From Citrus sinensis (lineage: Eukaryota > Streptophyta > Magnoliopsida > Sapindales > Rutaceae): a DNA stretch of 64,000 bases. Shown one piece after another: positions 36,111 through 49,000 of the stretch; the first letter of the stretch is position 1, and the number at the start of each line of letters is the position of its first letter. The stretch covers positions 11,035,001-11,099,000 of the forward strand of contig NC_068562.1 of assembly GCF_022201045.2 (NCBI RefSeq), written 5' to 3'. A program made the position numbers and the translations under genes. The notes beneath the pieces are model-generated. The model made no database searches and had not been told where the DNA came from. It worked only from the letters and a program-made list of their open reading frames with translations.

Positions 36111-38126
36111 GTAGAACTTGAAGCACCAGGACAAAGCTAACCTCTCGGGATCATATCAATTCATTTTCATTCAATGGTATTTGCTGTTTCCATTATTAAG
36201 CTTTGGTCATTTATATGGCTTTTAAGCACCTTCAAGAGTTTCCATAAGCATTTCTGTCTCACTTATTTGAATGATTACTTGCTACGAAGGCTGTGAAATC
36301 AAAGAAACAGGAGTAGGATATATTCCTTGCAAGGTGTGCTCATATATTTAATGATTTTTGCTTTCAAGTAAGATCAGAAACCAAGCAACCCAACTCTGTC
36401 AATTTCTTGGGGGGAAAATCTGATGAGAATCAAAAGAGAACTGATTCAAAGATTCTACCTTTCGCAATCTTACCAATAACGAGAAAGGAACAACACAGCT
36501 TCCACTCTAACCCCAGGAAATAAAACTGGGAGAGGCAAAATTACATGGAGAAATATCGTGCCACTTCGACATTTCGCCACCATTATTATTCTTTCTTGAT
36601 GAGCCATCTTTTTCTTGCAAATTCACGAGAAAGGGTGATCAAATTTTCACAGAATTTAGAAGACTTTCCAATTGCTTCTTTGGAATCAAACAATTATTAG
36701 CAGCCTAATTGTGACAGAAACAGAACCATGTCAGGGAGTTCTCGAGGTTTAAAATCAATGTTATATTCTCTTTATATTATGCATATTTTCCAAGAAAAGG
36801 AGAAGGATAAGATATTATTTTGATTCCATTCAGGATCAGTAGACAGTAGATATGGAATAAGAGACAGATTAAAAGAGACAACTAGAGACAAATAATTCAA
36901 ATTTTAACGGAAGAATGATATATTCCACCATTAAGCCAAGAAATCAATACTAGCCACTGGAAACAATTCACAACAAAAAGGTGGAAATTATTTTCAATTG
37001 CCAAGAATTCGCTATTTTTTTTTTAATTTACATTAGAGATCCAAAGTCATGCCCTTGCGTCGATGGTTGCACTTTTTTAAAATGCATATGTCTGTACTTG
37101 GGCACTAACAATTAAGTAATTTTACGACTATTTGGGTTTTTCTGGTTCAAATATAGCTATCATTGCCAACTTTTTTATGTAAAACAAGACAGAGAAAAGG
37201 AAAGGGAGATCACCATATCTACTTGCAAGCTTTGTTATCATTACTCTTGTCTTTGGTTAATGAATTTTATCTTTATTCCAAAATAAAAAAAAAAATTACT
37301 TTCATTAGGAATGTTGATTATGTGACCACTGAATATGGAGTATCACATTCACATCAACTATCATATCAATTGACATGAAAAGTTTGGTAATTAATTATCA
37401 TGATATGGTTAGAACTTAGAACTTTTTCATTCATATACTAACCTACCCATCAAATCCCTAAACCTAATTATATTTGTTTTTACTCCTTTAATCCATGTTC
37501 ACTACTTAATTTATACAGAATGACATGAAATGAAAGACGTAAAAGGAACCCTAGGTAGCTCTCTATAGTTGATCTTGTTGCACCTACTTTGCTGTGGTTC
37601 ACAAATGTCTAGTCACTAGGTATGTATGTAGGACTGATACTGGGGACTCCACTCTGGCTTCTTACCTTAAGTCAATATTATGCTTGCCCCTTTATTCACA
37701 ATGATGTTTATTTTATTTTTGCTATTATGATCCTTTGATTTTGATGTTTCTTGCAGGGTAAACGTGGACCTTTTTCATGCACCAGCCAGCTTTGCAAATA
37801 TGCATGCATGGTTGGGAAGCACTGCTATTTAACTATAGTGATTCGAAAGTTACAATTTCTTTACATTAAGTAATAAAAGTTGTTTTAGTGAGAAGAGAAA
37901 AGGTCTTAGAGAAGGTACAATAGTAAAAGATGAATATGAGACCATCTTTTAAGTCCGATTCATATGATTACACCAAATATAAAATCATGGATACGCTTGT
38001 AGTTTGCTCCTATAAGCTTTAGGAATTTTTTTTTTTTTTCATTTTGTTATACATAGATTGTTACTGATATTACATTAGACATTACAATTAATATTTATAA
38101 TTATACTATACAACTGGAACCATCAC

Positions 38127-38428
38127 CATATATTAACACACTGAAGCACTTGCCCAGATACTTTAAACCTTCTATAATATTCGAGGGGTGCCTACTTCAC
38201 TTATATTTTGTAAGAAAGAAACTGTCTCCACTCAATTAGTTGATAATTAAAGGAATATTGAAACTAACCTCCATAAAAATACATTAACACATTGAAGCAC
38301 ATGTCCAGATACTTTAAACATTGTTTAATATTCGAGAGGTGCCTACTCCACTTACATTTTATAAGGAATAAACTGTCTCCACTCAATTAGTTGATAATTG
38401 AGGGAATATTGTAACTAACCTCTATTAA
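38127..38428. repeat. 151-bp tandem duplication
   Basis: Adjacent copies at about 38127-38277 and 38278-38428. Shared blocks include CCAGATACTTTAAAC, ATATTCGAG(G/A)GGTGCCTACT and CTCCACTCAATTAGTTGATA. It is non-coding and its origin is unknown. Confidence 0.9.
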
Positions 38429-41400
38429 ATTTTTATGGAGGCTCAAACCCTTACACTCACTATTGTAAGTGCAATACGTCTCTCTCGATGGACCAAAAAC
38501 TCATTAGTCTTTACGATTTGACTCTTCATGCGCACCTTTACTGTAAGTTCTGGGCATTGGCAGAGCCAAAATTTTGAAGGCCAAAATATATAAAACGAAA
38601 AAAAAAAGTATATGAAGGGGTAAAATGTTAAAATGTTAAAGCAATTAGGGCTAGTTCATAAAATAAAATTTCAAAAATAGTAGGATGTGGATATTTCCCC
38701 CCACAATTTTTGTAAATTCACCCCACTTCTATAAAATAATTACGATGAGTTCACAATATTCTTAAAAAATATAAATTAATAAATATTTGTACAGTTAATT
38801 AATTAAATCCTTCTATTAATTTTTTTCTTAGGTTCTTTGACCATCTTTGATAATAATAATTTTTCACTAATTTATTATTATGATATAAAAAGAAAAAATT
38901 ACCCTCATAAAACATGAGTTATTGTATCTAATAATTTTGGTATTTAATTGTGTGACTTATAATCTAATATTTTTAAATGAAACTTAATTATTATTTCACT
39001 TACGTGTAAATGACATAAATTTGACAATGTAATAATTTATATGAGAATTGTATCATAAAGACACTATGTTAATTTAATTAAAAAATAATAATCATACTAA
39101 TAAAGTAGTATTAGAAATAATGAGTTTGGTACAAATTAGAAAAATATTGAAGTTAAAGTAAATTCTCGATAATTTAACTTTATAAGGGTGAAATAGTCAA
39201 TTTAAACTTATGTCAAAACAATCTTTGTAATCAAATTTACTAAAAAAACTAAGTCACAAAAAAGTGAATTAAGATATATTTAATTAATTAATTTTTCAAA
39301 TTTTTCTTGATTTGAAAATTTTGAAAATAATGTACAACTTTTATAATTATTTTTTTGAAAATAGGTTGGCTTTACAAAAAAATGTGGTGTGGAGATATCA
39401 TCACTCAAAATAGTAAGTTATAAATATCTAAAGCAAATTTGGGTTTATGCATGATCTAAAATGAATTTATATAGGTCAAAATGTGCAAAAATACATTCTG
39501 TCTAACAATAGGATTAGTTCAATAAATTCCCAGAAGTAAATAAACTAAATGATAGATATTTAAAAAAAATTCTAAAATTTTTATTATAATGGTTTGTCTT
39601 CAATTTTAATTGGATAATTTTCAAACAATTTTTTTTTTCACCTGGCCACCTGAATTCAAATACTAGGGCATATATATTCTAATGGTTTCAAGTATAAAAT
39701 TGTAAGTTCTTTAATAAGACAAAAGGAGAAATCAAAATTCTATACAAGTTGTTAACTTGATCATCTATAAAAGCATATGAAGCCACATTGAAGTATTTTA
39801 ATCTGCAATAACAGATGAGTGCCAAACAGCATATTGCTGTCTAATCACATAAAACCTGTTTTATAATCTACAGATTAAAGATTGATTCTTGTCTTAATAA
39901 GTATGGTTTGTGCGCAGCGGAGGAGTAGACAACAAAAAGGGGGCTCTAAAAGTTTCCCACAAAGGTTGGTATAATAATGAGCTCGTTGACCTGGAAATGA
40001 AATCTAATGCTGCCATTTATTGTTTTAACCAATCTTCACCAGCCATGTGGGCAGATTTTTCATAGTCAACGAGTTAAATATAGAGTTTAGCATCTTGTTT
40101 AGTATTAGATTATGAGATAAACCTGAAAAGGTTATTGGCAATTAGACACAGAAGGCCAAAGCTTTTGTAAATTGGACAGTGCGTCTGTCTAAAAGGAATG
40201 TTGAGGTAAAGGTTAAATTATTTTCACAGAACAAGATAAAATTGCATTCTACTAAAACACACGAGAGGCTCGAATCCTTTTCTCAGAATTGATTTACCAT
40301 CCAACTATTAAATTTGAATGTTATATGCATAAGAGTCCAAAAATTTTCTTGCTAAAAATTCCTGGTGCACCAACGCATTAAGGCTGAATCTTATAGGTGA
40401 AATCATACGTAGTGGTGCATTATGGCCTAGAGCCATTGGCATTATCTAAATTTATCTTCTTGTTTTTGGGGACTGGGATTTGTGCCACTACCACTTTCTA
40501 CTGGGTACTTTGTACTATAAACATAGTGAAAGTTGAATTTGATTCTGGTGCTTGCAATTGGGGTTTGGAGTTGAAATTGGGTGTGGAAAATAAATTTTAA
40601 TTCAAGCATAATATATTACAAAATTCTTTATTATGCAAAAGGATTCCCCATTTAGCAATAGTTATGTAAGTTCAGGAAATATTCATGAATTATTAACAGT
40701 CGAGTGGTAAATCACCGGTGAGAGATTTGATATCCATGTTCATTGATAGAAGTTTATTTATTTATTTATATTTTAGATATTTTAAAAATAGATTCAACTT
40801 GTTATAACTTAAATTGAATTTCTGACTCAATAAATTCAAGAAATTTTTTATTCTTTTTTATAAAATTTTAAAAATATTCTAATTTAAGATCTCAGATTTG
40901 TTGAAGTCCGAAAAAACTTTTAAATCATATAATTTAATAATGTAATAACTGTTAAAACTATTAAACTATGTAGTTTAATAATTTTTTTTAAAAAAATTTA
41001 ATGAAGTTTTAAGATGTTATACCAGACCAACAATAGTTAGTGTATGTGTGTGAATTGCACCACCAAAACATTTCAAATCTTTTTGAGGAGGATGGATGTT
41101 GCAATGTTGGATTTCCAAGGACTATAAAACAAAGAAACTTTTATTGGTGGGACTTCAGCGGCTAAAGAAGTAATAATAGCAAGCAAGAAAGAAAACGGAA
41201 AGGAAGGAAAAAAGTTGGCAAGCTTTCTCTTGCTTCTCTTGCACATAAGTTATCATTTTCCAGGTTGGTACCCAATAAACACATAATAAAGAATAAAATT
41301 GAAAATAAACGAAAATAAAATTAATTCTTGGCTTGGTTATCTTTCAGTTCTTGATGGTTTTTATTTTCACATGTTGTTTTCTTGCTCGGAAAGACAAATG

Positions 41401-41982
41401 AGGAACTTGGAAGTTCGTAGCTTTATGGTTAATGGGTGTCAATCAATCATAAAAAATTCATAAACTAATGATTGAGAGAAAGATATCTTCTTTTTCAAAT
41501 TTGGTTTATTCTTCGTTATTTCAAGTAATATTCTTGAGGTTGCTGTTTTTATTTTATTTTGTTTATTTTTTCGGTTATTGTTGGGTTTTGCTTTAGTTTT
41601 TGGCCGCTAGCCACAGGCATTGATTCTCTTATTAAGTTGCAATTGCAAATCAAGAAAAATGGATGAATGTGCTCATTAATGTGCTCTGCTGCTCTGGTTG
41701 GATTCTCTTCTGCTAATAAAAAGATATCTTGCTTTTTGTCATTGTCTTTTTAGCCTCTTACTTTCCATGGATGCTTTCTTTTCTTTTCAGTTTCTAGGTG
41801 GTTTTTGCGTATATGTGTAGCTGGTGTACACTCTGGACATACTTAGCGATGCATATTCACCTGTTTTATTCCTTTTTGGCACTATAAATACCTGTTTCTT
41901 TCTGGGTTTTTGTCATTGCAGTAGCTCCTCTTCTGTCTTTTCCATAAGTGGAGTTTTTAGTGCAGTTTGTAGCAAAGAGAAA

Positions 41983-44900
41983 ATGAGCTATTCCCACCAA
42001 ACCGTGGGCTCTGGTTTGTTTCTTTACCTTCTTCTAAAGTTTCAATTTTTTCATTTTCTGTTCTTTGGTTCCTTTTCAGTTAACTTGCATGAAGTTTTTG
42101 AGTGTGTGCGCTGTGTTTTGATACTGGTTTTGTATATCATCCGAATTTTACACATCAGTGGTCAGGGGTTCTGGTTCTCTGGTAGACTAGTTCAATTTTA
42201 AGTGAGGTTGCATGTTACAGTGTTGCTCTTTGAACTTCAATGTTTTTTGAGAAGTGACTTTCTTGCTCCGAATTTTAGGTAGCAGAGCCGCTAGAAGGAC
42301 ATTTGAGTTTGGAAGGACTCATGTGGTGAGGCCCAAAGGGAAACATCAGGCTACCATAGTTTGGTTGCATGGCCTGGGAGATAATGGCTCGAGGTATTAT
42401 TTCTATTTTTTTCATTTTATTTTATCCCTTTTTAAAATTTTTACAGTTCTTTTTTTGTGTATTCTTGTGATTTATACCCATTATAGACCCTGGAACTTTT
42501 TTTTTTCAGAAGGGAAATTTATGTTCTATGTATAGAGGGACTGAGTTGCTAAGTAGATATATTCTGAAATTTTTATGTGATGTTCTTCATATTTAGTTTA
42601 GGCTTAGGTTACTAAAGTATTCAGCTTAAATATTTATGATTCAACTAAACTTTCTGCTCACTGTTTCACGTGATTAAACTAGTAGCAGACACAAGATATT
42701 GTTCGTATCTGATGCTTACCTTTTCTTTCCTATTTTAACGATGGCTTATGGTTCCAAAAGAAAGAAAAAGGAAGGAGTTAGAGAAAGTTAGCATCTTGGC
42801 ATGTTCTAAATTGAGGGGCTGTGTGATTTTAAAACTTTAATGTTGAGTTTGTTTTTTTTTCCCCCATTGTTTTCTCAATTGCATAAGTTTTGATGGGAGA
42901 GAGGGGTGCTGCCTTGAAATGATATAGATATGATTGTTGGTCTTTTTTATTTCCCCCTTTTTTCTTGTCTCATTTGTCGCCAATCTTAGCTAAAGAAGCC
43001 TAGATTAGGAAAAGAGCATATGCCATAGTCATGTATAGGGGACCACTAATTCACTTGGTTCTCCTGCCAAACAAACACCCTGTCATGACCTTTTAACAAA
43101 AAGATATTCATGCTAATACTAGTTAATAGATGTCTTTTAGAATTTTTCTATGATTCCAAGGTGTAGCGTGGTGAATACACATCGCCAATCCAAGGTGAAA
43201 CAGGTGCTATTCCTTTCATCGTTGAGCAACGTGCAGATAAATGTGCACATAATTTTGTGATTTCTGTCATTGAAAGCTGCTTGAGCTCAATAATTGTGGT
43301 CCCATTATCCTAGATGAATATATTAATTAGATTTCTCACAGGCCTTGCTATTGAGGTTGTCAACTTCTGAGTGATTTAAAGAATCTCCATCTGCCATTGG
43401 ATTCTCTTGAATTTGCAGATTAAAAAATAGCATGTTGCTTATTATCTTTTTCCTGTGGGGGTGGGGGAAGGGGGAGCTTTGCTTCACTGATGATAATATA
43501 GATAATAGGCACAGTTAAGAGTTAATTTTCTTATTCAGTGTTCTGTTTATTTGCAGCTGGTCCCAGTTATTGGAAAGCCTTCCTCTGCCAAATGTAAGGA
43601 TGCATACACGTTAAATTTGTCTCTCTTGTTCATGCAGAATGCACTTTTTCCTTAATCTACACCAGTTAAAATTTATATTTTCAATTATTCTGACCTGTAT
43701 GATGACATCTATATTTTATCGTATGAATCTGTTGACATTGCAGATAAAATGGATTTGTCCAACTGCTCCTACTCGTCCAGTGGCAATACTTGGGGGATTT
43801 CCATGCACTGCATGTAAGATTGATTGATCTTTTCTGGTTAATGCAATACTTGAATATTTTATCAGTATGGTCTTTTTTTTAATGTTTTGGTACTGATTGA
43901 AATCACGTACACTGCTTCTTCAATCTTCATTAGGGTTTGATGTGGGAGAGCTTTCAGATGATGGTCCGGAAGATTGGGAGGGTTTAGATGCTTCAGCAGC
44001 ACATATTGCAAACTTGTTGTCAACAGAACCAGTTGATGGTACTTCCCAAGGCCAAATTGTTTCCAAAACAAATAACTCACGATTTCAAATACACCAGCAT
44101 AAATTTATGGTTCAAAGATGAAGTCCAGTGCCTAGTCCAGTGCCTTCCATATCTATAAAAAGGATGTGGCTTTTAATCATATAAATATTACCATGTCTCA
44201 ATTGGCAACTGGAAATCTTTTTAACCATTATTTCCAGGAGCTATTCCCATATCATTTTCCAGGTTCTTACTCATAATTTCATGTCTTAATTAGGAACTGG
44301 AATTCATCATACATTTTTATTTGTTCTTGACAGTTAAAGTTGGTATCGGAGGCTTCAGCATGGGTGCTGCAGTGGCACTTTACTCAGCAACATGTTGTGC
44401 TCTGGGTAGGTATGGAAATGGGATTCCATACTATGTCAACTTAAGGGCGGTTGTAGGATTAAGTGGCTGGCTTCCAGGTTCAAGGTATGAAGTGATTTCC
44501 TTCTACAATAAATGCTTTCTATCTAGAAGTTCTCATCCATGCAGAAATTTACAAGCCTTCACCCTTTATCCCAAAACTAGCATGCTTGAATAAATTTAAG
44601 ATATATCATATGCTGCAGAAACTTAAGGAACAAAATAGAAGGATCACATGAGGCGGCAAGGCGTGCTGCATCCTTGCCCATTTTGCTCACTCATGGACTT
44701 TGTACGTAGTCACATCTCTTCCAATGATAGCGTCTTTTTTGTTCTTGTTTTTCTTTTATTTTTTAGTTCAAACACAAAAGACCATGAGGCTAGCAAACTT
44801 TTTGATATGTCCGTGACTAAATGCAACTCCTTATCTAATCTTCATATTCATTTTCACATAGGTGATGATGTAGTCCCCTATAAATACGGAGAGAAATCTG

Positions 44901-45138
44901 CCAACTGCTTGAGTATATCCGGATTTCGTCATCTCACATTCAAATCCTTTGAAGGGTACCTCTTCAATTTCTTTTATTTGCAAGAATATACTCACGAGTA
45001 ACATACAAAAATAGAATCAAATACCTGACTGTTTGGTTTTGGCTGTGCAGGCTTGGTCATTACACAGTCCCTAAAGAGATGGACGAGGTCTGCAATTGGC
45101 TTACGGCAAGGCTGGGACTCGAGGGTTCCCGTGCATAA
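41983..45138 (+). CDS. Acyl-protein thioesterase-like alpha/beta hydrolase
   Basis: Serine hydrolase of the APT1/APT2 (LYPLA, carboxylesterase) family, expected to remove palmitoyl or other acyl groups from proteins or lysophospholipids. Nine exons join in frame: 41983-42013, 42279-42393, 43557-43593, 43744-43813, 43934-44038, 44334-44484, 44619-44701, 44862-44955, 45051-45138; 257 aa, typical for the family. The fold starts with ATIVWLHGLGDNGSSW. The nucleophile elbow is GFSMG with Ser128. The acid is Asp199 in HGLCDDVVP and the base is His232 in LGHYTV, so the triad is complete. IKWICPTAPTRPVAILGG is the family's oxyanion-loop region. The short first exon (10 codons) suggests a 5'-UTR intron upstream. 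The exact acyl substrate is not visible. It converges tail-to-tail with the TSO1-like gene. Confidence 0.94.
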
Positions 45139-46070
45139 CTGTAGCACAGCATCAGTTTCTTGTTGAATCTAGCGAGGAGGAGGAAGCACTTTGAAACAAT
45201 AACACTGGGGGAGAAACAAGCATATGTTCTAATAGGTAGTGGATAGAAATGGTTGTGGGGGTATATGGTATACATGGATCAAGATCAAGAATCTTAACCG
45301 TTTTCCTTGCCAGTTCTAACAATAAAATTTCGGGTGCAGTTTTCTTACATTTCAGTTTTAGAGTGTAGATGATAATGGATGTAGTGGATTCTACTTATCC
45401 GAGCATTTTGTTATTCATTAATGCAATATTAGGTCCTATGGACTTTGTCGATTAACTTCTCTTCTTTATTTTTCTACCTCGTAAAGATGAGGTTGTTTTG
45501 TTTGTATGTCCTGAGATCAACTTAAGAATCTGATCCTGTCCATAACATTACAACAGCACAGAGCCACAGGTTAGGTTAAGGAATCAAATTCATTTGAAAA
45601 TTACCCAAAAAGTTAAAAAAAGAAAGAAAGAAAGCTGTAAAGGAAATGCGTTCTGCCTCTTAAATGATAGCATGGAAACAGAATTGCAAGGAAAAAGCAG
45701 ACAAACTGGAACCTGCAATATTATTTGGAAACTATAAATCTTTATACTAATGGTAATTACATGGTGTTCTCTTACCATTGGCTGCCGGCGACAATACTAA
45801 ACTCTCTACAAGATTGAGAAAAAGGCCAAATATTAACCTCTTCTCTAACAGGAGTGCTTTCTACACATCTAGGGAATACAGATGCAAGCTTGCAAGCAGT
45901 TTTCTTGTATTCTTATTATTTTATTTTTTTATGGGAAAACAGGGAGCAACTTACAGGTTTAGGGTTAAATGAGCTTTTGAGTGAAAAACCCTACGGCTTG
46001 ATTATCCATTATCCATTTGCACTGTTAATCGAAATAAATCTGAAGTGACCAAACCTTTCCCTGACTCTGC
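45139..46070. other. Convergent intergenic spacer (3' flanks)
   Basis: Probably contains the thioesterase 3' UTR (AATAAA-type signal near 45325) and the TSO1-like gene's 3' UTR. No coding region is supported. Confidence 0.55.
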
Positions 46071-49000
46071 CTATCGGTTATCATTGGGATGACCTTTAAA
46101 ATCACTTCCAGTTTGGCCAATATCATCTTTTGACTTACTGTATGGAGTAAGAGGAGGAAATGAAGGCACATTTTTCCAACTGAATTTGCGGTCGCTTTCC
46201 AAACCTCCTTGAGTAGAGCTTGACCTCAACTCCTGTGATTGGAACTGTGGTGGAGATATTTGTTTCCTGTTTGGTACGTCAGCTTTGCTTGCATTGGACG
46301 GCGTAGAAGTATCCTTCTGAATCTCAGGCATATTGTCTTCTTTTGTTGTGTCATGGACTTTACTGTAAGAACTGCGCCTGTTATGTTCAGCAAAGTCCTC
46401 ATGAAACTGCGGCATAGAACTCATGGGTGATTGCCAGTGAGGGTTAACTGACTGGAAGCTGCTTTCGTGATGCAAATGGGTTCTACGAACATTTTGAAAG
46501 TCTCTCATACTGGGGGAAACAGAAGAAGCTTCAGCTTCTGGGTAAGAATAAGAAAGTGGGGTGAGATGGCTCATATCAGGAAGATCTTCCCATCTTGCCG
46601 AGAACGGTTTTATTGTCCTAGTTTTGGTGGAGTCAGTCACGTTCGCTGCTGCATCCAGTTTTACATGAGACTGATTCTCCCATCTTTGAACTTTCTGGTA
46701 TTTTGATTCTGCAATTTCACATTATGGAGTAAGTGCACTGGTAACTATGAGAAGAAATAAAAGACTGTCCTGTCACGATGTTAGTCCGGGAAAAAATCTG
46801 GCAACATTTTTAAATCAAAATTATTTTTAGTGAAGTGAGAGAGCTGAAATTCAATAGCTTCACGACCAGTTATAAAGTTTCAAGTGACTAGACCATACGG
46901 TTTAGAAACGATGCCGGCTGCGGGAGTTCATAGGGAGAATATATTACAGCTGATAATTAGATATAAATGATTGACCTAGTCCACGAGTTTTGGAAGAAAA
47001 TTCTGATTGAAAAACTTTTGGAATCTGGTTCACTTTCAAGTACTCTAAATAGTTTAACTACTTTACCATATGACAATATAGAACTATGTATTTTTCTGAA
47101 TTACTAAGGAGCTAAGGTTGCATAATGGTTCTAACCTGTCTTTCTGCCAAATGAATTGCTGCAACCCTCACATCGGCATCCATCGGAGCATCCAACATTG
47201 GCCTTAAACATAGAAGAAAATATATACATGAATATGTTTTGCATGATTGAAAGGCCAATGTATACCAAGTTCCCATCCCATCTCCAATCTCAAGTGACAA
47301 GGATTATGGCCTTCCTTTTAAGACCAAAGGATAATTTCACAATCATTTTCACATTATATATGCAGGTAGAATGCCTCATCCACTGGGACAGGTGATGGAA
47401 CAATGCAGTGAGATGAGAAATTTTCCAAGTTTATGAGCTGAAAAATAAATTCTGCAGTCTGGCAGTTATCAAAGTATTTCTATACCTGAAAGCATTCACA
47501 ATATTTTTTAAGACACTTGGACTTCTTGCAATTGCATCCTCTTTTGTGCCTGGCTGAGGCTGGAGTTGTCAAGTTCCCATCTTCCTGTAAAGTGTTCTCA
47601 CGTTAGAATACTTCCAATTCCCTAATGACCTAGATGGATCTAGTACAAAGGAATTACCACAACATTTGCTGCTGAGTCAGCATGGCCTACAATCTTTGGA
47701 GCAAATGCAAGTGGATTACGGGATTGAATTTGTTGCCGCGTATCAGTAACTGTTTCTTCATATTCGGGCTTGTTAAAACAGCTTTCACATGCGCAAGAAT
47801 CGATGCAATAGATTCCAGCTGCAAAGCAATCGCAGTAACTGCCAATGACCAAAAATACAGATGAAACATACAAAAATGTACAGGGAAATCTGACTGTGAC
47901 TCTATTTACTAAAGAAAAGCCTGAGGCAATTCATAAGTTCACATCAAAGACTTGTGTACACAAAGTTGGTTTCCTCATTAAGTATAAATTTATGTCCAAC
48001 ATACCCTTTGAACTCTCTGCCCTAACCCAAAGCGAGTTTTTGCAGATAGATGTCAATAACAAATTAAATTGCCATGATTTGTGAATTTTCAAATTCCTAT
48101 TGGTCTACCACAAAAGCTTCTACTTAATAAACTACAGTATGAAACATAATATATCTTATGACAGGTGCTTGATACATTATGAACTTTTTAGTTTCATTCC
48201 TATTTCATTAGCATCTACAGCATAAATCCACTTTCTTCAGTGGTGCTTATAGAGGAAGGCATAGTCATCACCATTACTGACTGGGTCAACATTGAAAGAG
48301 CTAAAAAAGGCCTCAATAAGATCATGCTGCACTCTGAAAATTTCACCATCTGAAATGATGGATTTGTTCACTATAGGACAAAGAAACAAGTATAAAGGAA
48401 TTAAGAAGAGGCTCTATACATGCTTCCAGCATACTTACAGTTTCAAGCATTTAGACTTCTTACAATTGCAACGTTTGCAGTCTTCACTCTCGCTGCTATT
48501 TGATGCCTTCTTCCTGGATTCATAATAGATTCTCAAGTTAGACAACCAGCATAAACAAAAAATTATCAAAATGGCCGGAATGAAAAACTTTAAAAACATG
48601 GACTTGCCTTTTCTTCTTGGGGCTACCTTGGTTTAACTCCTCAATTTCTGAGGTAAGCATCATGCCCTCACATGGGGCTGCCTGCTGCTCAGAAAGTGTC
48701 ATTTGCAGAGAGTCACTGATTTGTTTCATACTGTCAGTATATTGAGAAATGACCAAGCTGGCTCCCACAACAGCCTGATCATCTAGCTGGTCATTCTTCA
48801 TATAGTCATGAATTCTCCCAGCTGCAGAAGAAATTAAGCAACTATTTGAGTCCTTTTCTAAGCGATTGCTCCCCCCCAGGAATAAGCATATCCTGTTGTG
48901 AACTCACGTAAGTGGACAAAAACTTACTTGGCATAAGATCTGAGCTTATGGGCATTAATTCTGCCATGCTGCTTAGATGCAAGCTAAAACCAGGCGGAAG

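Larger units (their letters stand above)
34988..41982. other. Long gene-poor interval
   Basis: About 7 kb without a supported gene. It holds a hAT-like element (35232-36110), a 151-bp tandem duplication (38127-38428) and long AT-rich stretches at 38600-39650 and 40740-41040. The open frames at 37163-37378 and 40397-40600 are short, isolated and lack family features. The last about 750 bp carry the thioesterase promoter and leader; a 5'-UTR intron is possible, ending at the pyrimidine-rich acceptor TTTTTGTCATTGCAG near 41923. Confidence 0.55.

Noticed and set aside
40397-40600. 67-aa open frame in the gene-poor interval
   Set aside because: Isolated, partly hydrophobic by chance, no homologue recognised, no promoter or splice context.
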